Origin: Paraburkholderia sediminicola
GTDB lineage: Bacteria > Pseudomonadota > Gammaproteobacteria > Burkholderiales > Burkholderiaceae
Assembly (NCBI RefSeq): GCF_902859805.1
Contig: NZ_CADIKC010000004.1
Span: 62,001 to 126,000 of the forward strand
Direction: 5' to 3'
DNA length: 64,000 nucleotides
Positions 42,718 through 51,108 of the stretch are shown here, piece by piece. The notes beneath the pieces were generated by a model. The model was given only the letters and a program-made list of their open reading frames with translations. It was not told the origin of the DNA and did not search any database. The position numbers were made by a program, and so were the translations under genes. Positions within the stretch are counted from its first letter, which is position 1. Each line of letters starts with the position of its first letter.

Positions 42718-43245
42718 ATGAGCGAGATGAAAAATCCGACTGCGTACGAGCCCCCGGTCGACGAAGACCAGCTTCTGCTGAAGTGGATCCGGCGCGCGCG
42801 TGAATCCCAGATGAGCCATTACGACATGGCCGACCTGTTATCGGCGCGGGATCGCAGCGTCGGCTGGCTGGTCACTGCGTTGACCGCGTTCGTGGGGACG
42901 GCCGTGTTTGCGTCGCTGAGTTCGCCCGCTGTCTCGCCGGCGCTTAGAATCTTTGTGGGCTTCGTGAGCGTTGCGGCGGCGGTCTCAGCCGCGCTGCAAA
43001 CCTTCCTCAGATACGCGGAGCGTGCGGAAAAGCATCGCGCGGCGGGAGCCCGTTATGGCGCTGTGCGGCGCAGGCTGGAAGCGATTTTCGCAGGTGACGC
43101 CGACGCACGCGATGGCCACTATCTCACCGCGATCCGCGACGAGCTCGACCGGCTTGCGGAAGATTCACCCAACGTGCCGCCGCGCATTTTCTATCGCACC
43201 CAGCGAACCCTGTCCGCCGAACCGCGAAGAAGCCGCGACGCCTGA
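42718..43245 (+). CDS. two-helix membrane protein, SLATT-domain-like
   Basis: Protein of 175 residues. Helical N-terminus (LLLKWIRRARESQMSHYDMA), two transmembrane helices at about 49-67 and 77-97 and a long charged helical tail (YAERAEKHRAAGARYGAVRR) match the layout of SLATT domains, 2TM effectors found with SMODS and SLOG sensors in defence systems. The start is ATG 42718. No sensor, nucleotide cyclase or other defence gene is adjacent: upstream is a flavin monooxygenase, downstream a convergent methyltransferase. Stand-alone members occur. Function unknown. Confidence 0.7.
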   Translation: MSEMKNPTAYEPPVDEDQLLLKWIRRARESQMSHYDMADLLSARDRSVGWLVTALTAFVGTAVFASLSSPAVSPALRIFVGFVSVAAAVSAALQTFLRYAERAEKHRAAGARYGAVRRRLEAIFAGDADARDGHYLTAIRDELDRLAEDSPNVPPRIFYRTQRTLSAEPRRSRDA

Positions 43246-43273
43246 GCGACCCGCCACGCCACTCGCCTAATAA

Positions 43274-44002
43274 TCAGCGTGTGGCGGACACCAGCAACAT
43301 CATCGGCCGTTCGCGCTCTTCGGCCAGTTCAGGGCGCGCGGCAAGATCGGCGTCGGTCGGCCCCCACTCGTCGACATGGGCAATGGTGAAGCCTGCACCG
43401 ATCAGATGGTTCAACAAGGTGCCGATCGTGCGGTGCTGCTTGACGACGCCTTCGGCGAGCCAGTTCGTGACGCGTGGCCCTTCCAGTTGGTAGCTGTCGA
43501 GCGGCCAGTGCTTGCGGCCGTCCGCATCGACCGACCAGCCGGGCTGCTGCGGCGCCATGAAAATCGGATGCTCGATGGAGAACACGAGGCGCCCGCCCGG
43601 CACCAGCGCGCGGTGCACCGTGTCGAACAGGCCACGCAGATTGGCGATGTAGTGAAACGCGAGGGAGCTATAGGCGAGATCGAAGCTTGCTTCGGGCAAG
43701 TCGAGATGCTCGAGATCGGCTCTCACATAGGTCATGGCAGGATCGTTCGACGACGATCGCGCCCGTTCCAGCATCTTCTCCGAGACATCGACACCGAGTA
43801 CCGCGGCGGCGCCCGCCTCGCGCGCCCATCGGCAGAACCAGCCATACCCGCAGCCAAGATCGACCACATTCAGGCCGCGCATTCGCGGCAGCATCGCGCG
43901 CAACGCGGGCCATTCGGCGGCGCCTTCAAGGCCCTGTTTCGAGCGACCCAACTGGCTGTAGTTGTCGAAGAATGCGGGGTCGTCGTAAATGTTCTGTGTC
44001 AT
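43274..44002 (-). CDS. class I SAM-dependent methyltransferase
   Basis: Methyltransferase of 242 residues with the SAM-binding motif VVDLGCGYGWFCRWA (about 45-59), the acidic strand-2 end (VLGVDVSEKMLERA) and FDLAYSSLAFHYIANL. The overall features resemble small-molecule or ubiquinone/menaquinone-type methyltransferases annotated in many proteobacteria. It stands alone on its strand between the SLATT-like gene and the DUF4118 gene. The substrate cannot be predicted. Confidence 0.85.
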   Translation of the reverse strand: MTQNIYDDPAFFDNYSQLGRSKQGLEGAAEWPALRAMLPRMRGLNVVDLGCGYGWFCRWAREAGAAAVLGVDVSEKMLERARSSSNDPAMTYVRADLEHLDLPEASFDLAYSSLAFHYIANLRGLFDTVHRALVPGGRLVFSIEHPIFMAPQQPGWSVDADGRKHWPLDSYQLEGPRVTNWLAEGVVKQHRTIGTLLNHLIGAGFTIAHVDEWGPTDADLAARPELAEERERPMMLLVSATR

Positions 44003-44392
44003 TTGTAAATGGCATTAACTTCAATTGAAGCGACGTAGCCGCTGATGTATATGCACGAAGCCCGCAGCGTGTCATTTGCCCATGCAATCTGGATTGCAGG
44101 AATCGGCCACTATTTCTGGTCAGGTGCCTCGCAGCCCATATGGGCCGCACCTCGCGGCGCTTAAGCCTCACTTAAGGACATTGCCTGCACAATACATGGT
44201 GATGAGAATACCCCTATTCACGGGTATGTTTTTCCACCGCGCATTCGAAACACGATAGTCCCGCCCGGCCTTCCGGTATTTACGTCTTTCCGGGCCTTTG
44301 CTTCCGCCCGATTATGGTATCGTCCGACCTGCGCTTTGATGCGCATTGCCACACTCAATCGGGAAGCGCAATCGCTCCCTAAAAAAAAGATT
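44003..44392. other. intergenic region of about 390 bases
   Basis: Holds the promoters of the divergent methyltransferase and DUF4118 genes. The part near 44130-44190 has small inverted segments (CTTAAG-type), but no clear terminator, riboswitch or gene is visible. Confidence 0.35.
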
Positions 44393-45163
44393 ATGGAAGT
44401 CCAAAACGCCCGTCGTTGGGCACCACGGGGAACTCGCGTCTGGCTCACCGCGGCCGCTGCATTGGCGATCGCGAGCGGAGTACGCCTGTTGCTCCATCCG
44501 TTGCTGGGACCGATCATGCCAGGTACCGCGTTCTGTATCGCGGCGGCGCTGGTTGAGTACTTTTGCGGGCTGGCCCCGGCGCTCACCGTCATGGTGCTCG
44601 GCCTGGGTATCGCCGACTATCTGTTCGTCCCGCCCTACGCCACCATCGCCGTGTTCGATCGCGCCGACCTCGTCCTGCTGGTCTCGTATCCATTGGTGAC
44701 GCTGATTGTCATCGTGCTGATCGAACGCCTGCGCCGCTCGCAGTTTCGTGCCGAACTGATCGCGTCGGTTGCGCAGTCGCGCTATGAAATGCTGCTGCGT
44801 CACGATAACGAACGCATGCTGGCACGCCGCGGCGTCGACGAAACGCACCGGCTGCTGCGCCACCTGTCCCATCACCACCGGACGTTCATTTTTATTCAGG
44901 CGCTCGAGCGCAATGCCCTGCAGCCGGGCAACGAAGTCAAGCCACAAGGCTTGCTGCCGCGCCTGCCCAACGAGATTGCACCAGGCCCGCGCTTCGCCGA
45001 TGTCCATCCCGAGGACATCCAGCGGCTTAGCAAGGCGATGTGGCCCGGCCACCATCGCGTGCGCCTGAAAAGTGGCGATGGTCCGTCGAAGCTGACTGAG
45101 TGCATGTGCGAACGGTTCACTACCCATGCCGGCGAGTTTCTCGTCCTTCGGATCGGAGCCTGA
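44393..45163 (+). CDS. orphan DUF4118 membrane sensor, without kinase domain
   Basis: Protein of 256 residues. Four transmembrane helices (about 15-105: WLTAAAALAIASGVRLLLHP, AFCIAAALVEYFCGLAPALT, LGLGIADYLFVPPYATIAVF, LVLLVSYPLVTLIVIVLIER) match the DUF4118 sensor of KdpD-like kinases. A coiled linker follows (RRSQFRAELIASVAQSRYEM), then about 120 residues with no His-kinase, GGDEF or HTH motif. I chose ATG 44393; an upstream ATG at 44339 is possible and neither has a strong ribosome site. It ends 3 bases before the hydrolase gene, in an operon with it and MipA. Confidence 0.75.
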   Translation: MEVQNARRWAPRGTRVWLTAAAALAIASGVRLLLHPLLGPIMPGTAFCIAAALVEYFCGLAPALTVMVLGLGIADYLFVPPYATIAVFDRADLVLLVSYPLVTLIVIVLIERLRRSQFRAELIASVAQSRYEMLLRHDNERMLARRGVDETHRLLRHLSHHHRTFIFIQALERNALQPGNEVKPQGLLPRLPNEIAPGPRFADVHPEDIQRLSKAMWPGHHRVRLKSGDGPSKLTECMCERFTTHAGEFLVLRIGA

Positions 45164-45166
45164 TCC

Positions 45167-46051
45167 ATGAGTCAACCGACGAGTCTCTTCTTACCCGGCG
45201 ACGATCACGCCGTGCTCATGTTGCACGGCCTGTCGAGTTCGCCGCTCGAATTGCGTTTTCTCGCCCGCTTTCTGAACGCTGAAGGCTTCACTGCCTGCGC
45301 ACCTGTCCTGCCGGGCTACAGCGCCGGCTCGGAAGAACAGGCAATGGAGATGTGGCTCGAAGCCGCCGTGCGCGAGTACGACGCTTTGGCCGAGCGCTTT
45401 GCCCGTGTCTCGATCTGCGGCCTGTCGATTGGCGCGGCCCTGGCGCTGGCGCTGGCGCATCGCCGTCCAGGGGCGCAGTCGCTCGTGTTGCTGTCGCTCA
45501 CGCTCTCGTACGACGGGTGGGCGATCCCCTGGTATCGTTTCCTGCTTAACTGGGCGTACTTCACGCCGATGCGCAAACGCTGGCGCTACCGCGAGGAGGC
45601 GCCGTTCGGCCTGCGCAACGAAGCGCTTCGGGCAAAGATCGCCCGCGCGATGCAGCGCAGCGACTTCAGTGAGGTCGGTCCGTCGACAATTTCATTGCCG
45701 GCATTGCACCAGGCAAGCCGCCTCGCCGCGAGCGTGCGCACGCAGGTACGTGACATCAAAACCGATTGCCTGATTGTTCACGCGATCGACGACGAGACGT
45801 CGAGCCCGCGCAATGCCCGCTTTGTCGCCACGAATATCGGCGCTGCCTTCTTACGCACAATCTGGCTGGATGATTCGTATCACATGATTACGTCGGACAA
45901 CGAACGCGAAATCGTCGCGCGCGAAACCGCCCTGTTCCTGCGCGAAAGCGAAGCCGTCCATAGCGGCGACGACGGCAAACAACAGGTCGTCTCGAAGGCT
46001 TTGGCGCGACGCCTCAGGCAACTTGCGGCGCTTGGCAAGGAGCGCGCATGA
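45167..46051 (+). CDS. alpha/beta hydrolase (carboxylesterase/lysophospholipase-like)
   Basis: Hydrolase of 294 residues. Oxyanion region VLMLHGLSSSPLE, nucleophile Ser in CGLSIGAALAL (about S84), Asp in HAIDDETSSPRN and His in DDSYHMITSD make a complete triad. The layout resembles bacterial monoacylglycerol/carboxyl esterases of the Est30 type. No signal peptide. It is tightly packed between the DUF4118 gene and the MipA gene (ATGA overlap), so its product may act on membrane lipids or envelope-related esters, which is inference. Confidence 0.86.
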   Translation: MSQPTSLFLPGDDHAVLMLHGLSSSPLELRFLARFLNAEGFTACAPVLPGYSAGSEEQAMEMWLEAAVREYDALAERFARVSICGLSIGAALALALAHRRPGAQSLVLLSLTLSYDGWAIPWYRFLLNWAYFTPMRKRWRYREEAPFGLRNEALRAKIARAMQRSDFSEVGPSTISLPALHQASRLAASVRTQVRDIKTDCLIVHAIDDETSSPRNARFVATNIGAAFLRTIWLDDSYHMITSDNEREIVARETALFLRESEAVHSGDDGKQQVVSKALARRLRQLAALGKERA

Positions 46052-46887
46052 CGGCGGATACCAGGCCGAGATTCGGCAAGCCCGCTCGCGCTTCGCTGCT
46101 GCTCGCCGCTGCGCTCGGCCTTTGCGCTGCACGCGCTGCCTACGCGGACGATGCGACTCCGAACACGACCACTGACACCAGCACCGGCGCGGCCACCGAC
46201 AGCAAATGGAAAATCGGCGTGGGCCCTGGCGTGGTGATTACGCCGAAGTACCCGGGGTCCCGCCAGTTGAGCGTATTCCCGTTCCCTGCGCTGGACATCT
46301 CATACGACGACCGGATTTTCTCGCAGGGCCCTGACGTGCTCGGCGTGAACGTGCTGCGCGGTCCTGCCTATCACGTGGGTGCGGCATTGAGTTTCGATTT
46401 CCAGACGCGCAAGGAGTCGGACGATCCACGCCTGCATGGACTGGGCAATGTGAATGGCGGGCCCAAACTGAAGCTCTTCGCCGACTACACGTGGTGGGCG
46501 TTTACCGGATCGGTGGCCTTGTACCAGGATATCGCCGGGCACCACCAGGGGACCACAGTCAGCACGGATTTCGTAGCGTCCGCGCCGGTTGGCGGCTGGC
46601 TGTTCTCGGTGGGACCAGGATTCACGTGGGCGAATGGCACTTATACGCGGACGTTTTTCGGCGTGTCCGGGCAGCAGAGCGCGGCGTCAGGATTGCCTAC
46701 GTACAGCACCAGTGCAGGCGTGCGCGACGTCCATATGAACGCCCAGGTGACTTACGACTTTTCGAAGCACTGGAATGGGTCGGTTTCCGCAACCTTCGGG
46801 CGACTGGAGCACGATGCGGCGAATAGCCCGATTACCGAAAAGAGATTCGAGCTCAATACGCTCGCTTCGGTGAACTACAAGTTCTAG
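46048..46887 (+). CDS. MipA/OmpV family outer-membrane protein
   Basis: Outer-membrane beta-barrel of 279 residues. Signal peptide to about residue 32 (LLLAAALGLCAARAAYADD), then WKIGVGPGVVITPKYPGSRQ, the family hallmark of a barrel entrance strand, and a C-terminal aromatic strand ending VNYKF. The family includes MltA-interacting protein and OmpV. It overlaps the esterase gene by four bases. Together with the membrane sensor and esterase it suggests an envelope function. Confidence 0.88.
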   Translation: MTADTRPRFGKPARASLLLAAALGLCAARAAYADDATPNTTTDTSTGAATDSKWKIGVGPGVVITPKYPGSRQLSVFPFPALDISYDDRIFSQGPDVLGVNVLRGPAYHVGAALSFDFQTRKESDDPRLHGLGNVNGGPKLKLFADYTWWAFTGSVALYQDIAGHHQGTTVSTDFVASAPVGGWLFSVGPGFTWANGTYTRTFFGVSGQQSAASGLPTYSTSAGVRDVHMNAQVTYDFSKHWNGSVSATFGRLEHDAANSPITEKRFELNTLASVNYKF

Positions 46888-46957
46888 TTTCTGGTTTCTC
46901 GCGCGCTTGCACGTTCCCACGCTCGCACCGTGCGAGAAACCAGACGCAAATCGCGCT

Positions 46958-47662
46958 TCAATCCTCCGTACGCAACTCTTCAACTTCAATCCCCAACTCC
47001 GCAGCCATGCGTCGCACGACGACCTGAAGCCGGCTCACCTCGTCGGCAAGCCGCTTCTGTTCAGCTTTGACGGCCTCGAACGCCGACAGCGGCACGACCT
47101 CATCGTCTCCGCCCGGCTGCGCAAGATCGCTTGCGCTGACTTCGCCGCATAGCAGATGCATCCAGCGATTTTCGCGCTCGCCCGGCGTGCGGGCCAGCTT
47201 CGCCACGCGCGGCGGATCGTTGGCAGCCAGTTCGTCGAGAAACGCCTCGACCGACGAGATGTCGGCAAATCCATGCAGGCGCGCGCTGTTCAGGCGCAAC
47301 TCGGCCGCGGTCTGCGGACCGCGCAGCAGCAACGTGGTCAGTAACGCTGCCGACTGGCTCGGCAAGCCCAGCACCCGATTCATGTTGTGCTCGAAGCGCG
47401 GCACGCGGCTGCTGCTGCCTTCCATCACGAGGCTTAGCCGCTTCAATCCGTCGACGGCGGTCAGCACTTCGGCTTCAGTCGCATTCATCACCGGCGCGCG
47501 GCCGGTTTTCTGATTGCAACCCAAGGTCAGCGCGTTCAGCGAAAGCGGATAACTGTCCGGCACGGTGTGCTGCTTTTCGACGAGCACGCCGAGCACGCGC
47601 CCTTCAAGCAAGGTCAAAGCGCGGATGGAGGGACGGGAAACAGCGTCGGGAGTGGAGTTCAT
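46958..47662 (-). CDS. YceH/DUF480 family protein
   Basis: Cytoplasmic protein of 234 residues. It begins with RALTLLEGRVLGVLVEKQHT, which with PDSYPLSLNALTLGCNQKTG is diagnostic of YceH (DUF480), two winged-helix domains in tandem. The C-terminal part is a coiled coil (KAEQKRLADEVSRLQVVVRR). The biological role is poorly known; it lies between an outer-membrane gene and a divergent cupin regulator. Confidence 0.9.
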   Translation of the reverse strand: MNSTPDAVSRPSIRALTLLEGRVLGVLVEKQHTVPDSYPLSLNALTLGCNQKTGRAPVMNATEAEVLTAVDGLKRLSLVMEGSSSRVPRFEHNMNRVLGLPSQSAALLTTLLLRGPQTAAELRLNSARLHGFADISSVEAFLDELAANDPPRVAKLARTPGERENRWMHLLCGEVSASDLAQPGGDDEVVPLSAFEAVKAEQKRLADEVSRLQVVVRRMAAELGIEVEELRTED

Positions 47663-47866
47663 AGAAGATGTCGCGGCATGCGCCGCCGGGTCTCGTGAAT
47701 GGTGTGCCTTACCGTTGCACAGCCGGGCGGCAGGTTTTAGTTTGTGGCCACTATGATAAACGGGCCGGCCGCCCGCAGTGTACGAATCTCAGCAATGGCA
47801 ACGCTTGCCCGGAGCGTATTCGCATTCGCACTCGCGTCGGCGCATTTTTGTTTCGTTGACGAATTC

Positions 47867-47895
47867 CCATATTCGAGATAATTTCCCGAATATGG
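47867..47895. promoter_or_regulatory. inverted repeat overlapping the XRE/cupin start codon, autoregulatory operator
   Basis: Arms CCATATTCG (47867-47875) and CGAATATGG (47887-47895) are a perfect 9-base match with an 11-base spacer. The right arm contains the ATG (47892) of the regulator gene, so a bound repressor would block transcription or initiation. Its place at the regulator's own start makes autoregulation the simplest reading. Confidence 0.6.
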
Positions 47896-48464
47896 AAAAC
47901 ACGCCAACCGATGACAACGCCATCGATCGTCGCATCGCCCAGCGTCTGCGCGGATTACGCGCCGAACGTAACTGGTCGCTCGACGATCTCGCCAGGCTGA
48001 GCAACGTCAGCCGCGCCACCCTCTCGCGCCTCGAGAATGCCGCCGTAAGCCCCACGGCGAGCGTGCTGGGCAAGCTCTGCGTTGCCTACGGCTTGCCTAT
48101 GTCGCGTCTCATGCACATGGTCGAAGAAGACTTTGCGCCGCTGGTGCCGCGCGACGAGCAGTCGGTCTGGACCGACCCGAGTGTCGGCTTCCGGCGCCGC
48201 TCCGTGTCGCCACCGGCGCAGGCGCTGAGCGGCGAGGCGCTGGAGTGCGAACTCGATGCAGGTGTGCGCATCACCTACGACGCGTCGCCGAGAGCCGGCC
48301 TCGAACATCATCTGATCCTGCTTGAAGGGCAACTGCAGATCACCGTCGACGGCCGAAGTCACGATCTGCAACCCGGCGACTGTCTGCGCTACCAGCTGTT
48401 CGGCGCCAGCGCGTTCGTCACGCCCTCGCATAGCGCGGCGCGCTACATCCTCTTCATCGTCTGA
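47892..48464 (+). CDS. XRE-family regulator with cupin domain
   Basis: Regulator of 190 residues: helix-turn-helix (NWSLDDLARLSNVSRATLSR, about 26-45), linker, and C-terminal cupin (AGLEHHLILLEGQLQITVDG, HDLQPGDCLRYQLF). Such SutR/PuuR-like proteins sense small molecules with the cupin. The start at 47892 is preferred; the 38 codons before it cover the operator and are not typical. The acetyltransferase gene starts 12 bases after the stop, forming a two-gene unit. Confidence 0.88.
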   Translation: MENTPTDDNAIDRRIAQRLRGLRAERNWSLDDLARLSNVSRATLSRLENAAVSPTASVLGKLCVAYGLPMSRLMHMVEEDFAPLVPRDEQSVWTDPSVGFRRRSVSPPAQALSGEALECELDAGVRITYDASPRAGLEHHLILLEGQLQITVDGRSHDLQPGDCLRYQLFGASAFVTPSHSAARYILFIV

Positions 48465-48476
48465 GTTCGAGCCACC

Positions 48477-49010
48477 ATGACCGCGACCATCATCACGACT
48501 TTTTCCGCCGACGACCTCGTTCGTCATCTGCCTGAACTCGGCGCGCTGCTGCGTGCCTGCGTCCATGACGGTGCGAGCGTGGGCTTTGTATTGCCGTATA
48601 GCGTCGAGGAAAGTGAAGCGTTCTGGAGTGGCAAGGTGCTGCCGTCGCTGCGTGCGGGCGCGCTGGTGCTTTTTGTTGCTCGTCATGGCGAAGCGATCGC
48701 CGGCACCGTGCAACTGGATTACGACACGATGCCGAACCAGCGTCATCGCGCCGAGGTGCGCAAGCTGCTGGTCCATCCGTCGTTCCGACGCCAGGGTATC
48801 GCCAAAGCGTTGATGACGGAACTGGAACATCGTGCGCACCAGTTGCAGCGCAGCCTGCTGACGCTCGATACGCGCACCGGCGACAAGGCCGAGCCGCTCT
48901 ATGCCGCGCTCGGTTATCAGACGGCTGGTGTGATTCCGCAGTTTTGCCGCGACACGCTGGAGGAGCGGCTTGATTCAACCACCATCATGTACAAGACGCT
49001 AGGAGCGTGA
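48477..49010 (+). CDS. GNAT family N-acetyltransferase
   Basis: Acetyltransferase of 177 residues. The acetyl-CoA motif RKLLVHPSFRRQGIAKALMT (about 97-116) has the R/Q-x-x-G-x-A pattern, with TLDTRTGDKAEPLYAALGYQ in the C-terminal half. It is the second gene of a unit with the cupin regulator, so the regulator may respond to its substrate. Small amines or antibiotics are typical targets; none is indicated here. Confidence 0.87.
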   Translation: MTATIITTFSADDLVRHLPELGALLRACVHDGASVGFVLPYSVEESEAFWSGKVLPSLRAGALVLFVARHGEAIAGTVQLDYDTMPNQRHRAEVRKLLVHPSFRRQGIAKALMTELEHRAHQLQRSLLTLDTRTGDKAEPLYAALGYQTAGVIPQFCRDTLEERLDSTTIMYKTLGA

Positions 49011-49034
49011 CGCAGCGAGTCTGCATTGCGTGGT

Positions 49035-49667
49035 TTAACGGCGCGAATCGAGCGCGATCCGTACAGCCAGACCGGCAAGCACGGTGCCCATCAACCAACG
49101 TTGTACCTGCAACCACACCGGCCGCCCAGCGAGAAACCCGGCGATCGAACCTGCCATGGTCGCAATCAACGCGTTGATCGTGACGGAAACGACGATTTGC
49201 ACGCAGCCCAACGCGATCGACTGCGTGAGCACGCTGCCGTGCTCCGGTGAAATAAATTGCGGCAGCAGCGACAGATACATCACCGCGATCTTCGGATTCG
49301 CAAGGTTCGTGACGAGGCCCATGGTGAAGAGCTTGCGGCGGCTGTCGTGCGGCAGGTCGCGCACCTGAAACGGCGAGCGGCCTCCCGGCTTGACCGCCTG
49401 CCACGCCAGATACAGCAGGTAGAGTGCGCCGCCGAAACGCAGCGCGTCGTACGCGTAGGGCACCGTCAACAGCAATGCGGTGATACCGAACGCCGCGCAA
49501 AACATGTAGAACACAAAGCCGAGCGCGACGCCGCCGAGCGACACGAGCCCGGCTCGCCGCCCCTGGCAGAGCGATCGGGAGATCAGATAGATCATGTTCG
49601 GGCCGGGCGTGAGCACCATGCCGAGCGAGACCAGGGCAAAGGCGAGCAACGTTGTGGCAGCGGGCAC
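49035..49667 (-). CDS. LysE family amino acid exporter
   Basis: Membrane protein of 210 residues with about six hydrophobic segments. The family signature is LLAFALVSLGMVLTPGPNMIY in the first segment, then GVALGFVFYMFCAAFGITAL and LGGALYLLYLAW-like helices. The start is GTG 49667, with AGGAG six bases before; a longer open frame runs antisense through the next gene. It is divergent from a LysR-type regulator, as is common for LysE/ArgO exporters. The substrate is probably an amino acid. Confidence 0.86.
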   Translation of the reverse strand: MPAATTLLAFALVSLGMVLTPGPNMIYLISRSLCQGRRAGLVSLGGVALGFVFYMFCAAFGITALLLTVPYAYDALRFGGALYLLYLAWQAVKPGGRSPFQVRDLPHDSRRKLFTMGLVTNLANPKIAVMYLSLLPQFISPEHGSVLTQSIALGCVQIVVSVTINALIATMAGSIAGFLAGRPVWLQVQRWLMGTVLAGLAVRIALDSRR

Positions 49668-49980
49668 GGCAGTCTCCTGTGGGAATTGAAGTCGGGCAAT
49701 GCCGCCAAATATAGCCGATGCCACCGGTTCAGACCTTAAACCCACACGTGAAAAGTCCCTATAGGCAGTTGGATGGTTTTGATTGCGCCAGTGGGGCCGA
49801 CGCTCCGTCGCATATGGCGCAGTGGTAGGAGACGAACGATCCAGGCCGACGATAAGGACATCCGCGAGCTGCATCCTGATTATTTTGGCAAGCAGTTTCG
49901 GGCCGTCTTTTTGCACTAATATCGGGCAGCTGGCGTCAGATCCGAATGACCAGCGTGCTGCCAGTTCCGGAACCCTGAAG

Positions 49981-50910
49981 ATGAACCGTTTGCCGCCACT
50001 GCGCGCCCTCCAGGCATTCGATGCCGTGGTTCGCAACAAGAATGTAGTCGCCGCCGCCGAATCACTGCACGTGACGCCCGGAGCAGTTAGTCAACAGATC
50101 CGCCAGCTCGAAGAATTCGTCGGCGTCGCGCTGTTCGACCGCGAGAGTACCGGCCTGCGCCCCACTGCGCTCGGCCAGATCTACCACGAGCACGTGGCCC
50201 GCGGCTTCGAATGCTTTCATGCTGCGCACACGGCCCTGGAGGCGGCGCAGCATGGTACCCACCTGACACTCAGCACGTTTCCTTCGGTTGCAACGCATTG
50301 GTTTGCGTCCCGGCTGGATAAGTGGCACGCGCTATCACCCGGCGTGCGCGTCCATGTCGAGGCCACCGATCGCGAGCCGAAGCGCGGGGAAAGCAATTGG
50401 GATATCCGTATGACGTATGGATCGCCGCCTGCAGACGGAGCCCACTGCCGCCCCCTCTTCACTGACCGGGTGACACCCGTGTGCTCGCCGTCACTGCTGC
50501 GGGCGGACAGCCCGATCGAGCAGCCCGCAGATTTGCTGCACTACCCCCTTGTCCATGTCGAGTGGGGCTGGGACGAGAGGTCGCCGCCGGCCTGGGACGA
50601 CTGGTTGCGCGCAGCCGGCGTCGCTGTGCCAGACACACTTGCTCCGTTGACCTACTCGCTTTCGGGAATGGCCGTCGACGCGACACTACGTGGCAGAGGC
50701 ATATCGCTCGGTCAGGGTCTCTTCACTGCCGATAGCCTGAAGCAGGGACTGCTGATTGCACCATTGAAGATCTCGCTGCCCATGCCGTACCCGTACTACC
50801 TGGTGTGGCAACCCGGTGCGCTCGATACGCCGGACGCACGGCAATTCCTTGACTGGCTGACTGAGGAAGCCGCACAGACACAACGCGAAATCAACGCAAT
50901 ATTGGGTTGA
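49981..50910 (+). CDS. LysR regulator, GcvA-like
   Basis: Regulator of 309 residues. The N-terminus LPPLRALQAFDAVVRNKNVV and HVTPGAVSQQIRQLEEFVGV are those of the GcvA/AmpR group. It is upstream of the lyase gene on the same strand and divergent from the LysE-like exporter. A 13-base element (TTTAGAAAAACTA) lies between it and the lyase gene and recurs before the Rieske gene, so this regulator may control both. GcvA-type proteins respond to amino acid-like effectors. Confidence 0.87.
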   Translation: MNRLPPLRALQAFDAVVRNKNVVAAAESLHVTPGAVSQQIRQLEEFVGVALFDRESTGLRPTALGQIYHEHVARGFECFHAAHTALEAAQHGTHLTLSTFPSVATHWFASRLDKWHALSPGVRVHVEATDREPKRGESNWDIRMTYGSPPADGAHCRPLFTDRVTPVCSPSLLRADSPIEQPADLLHYPLVHVEWGWDERSPPAWDDWLRAAGVAVPDTLAPLTYSLSGMAVDATLRGRGISLGQGLFTADSLKQGLLIAPLKISLPMPYPYYLVWQPGALDTPDARQFLDWLTEEAAQTQREINAILG

Positions 50911-50949
50911 CCTCCGCGTCGTTACGCACCCCGACGGCGCCGTGCGAGT

Positions 50950-50962
50950 TTTAGAAAAACTA
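50950..50962 (+). promoter_or_regulatory. shared 13-base element upstream of the lyase gene
   Basis: TTTAGAAAAACTA lies about 150 bases before the lyase start. The identical 13-mer occurs on the minus strand at 55816-55828, before the Rieske operon. The TTAG/CTAA-type half-sites suit a LysR/GcvA-like binding site. Identity of the regulator is inferred. Confidence 0.5.
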
Positions 50963-51108
50963 CAGAGACTGCGCAGATTAAATGGTTTGTCGGCGTCTAT
51001 GCGCCACCCTATGCTCGAAAGCGAATCCATGCGCACCAGCCGTAGGTGTTTGCCGGTGCATGCCTGCCGCATGGTTTCAGCTAACCAGCCAAATCATAGG
51101 GATCACGC

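Noticed and set aside
43251..43287. CCGCCAC/GTGGCGG inverted repeat between the SLATT-like gene and the methyltransferase gene
   Set aside because: Only 7 bp with a long loop and no T-run; too weak to call a terminator.
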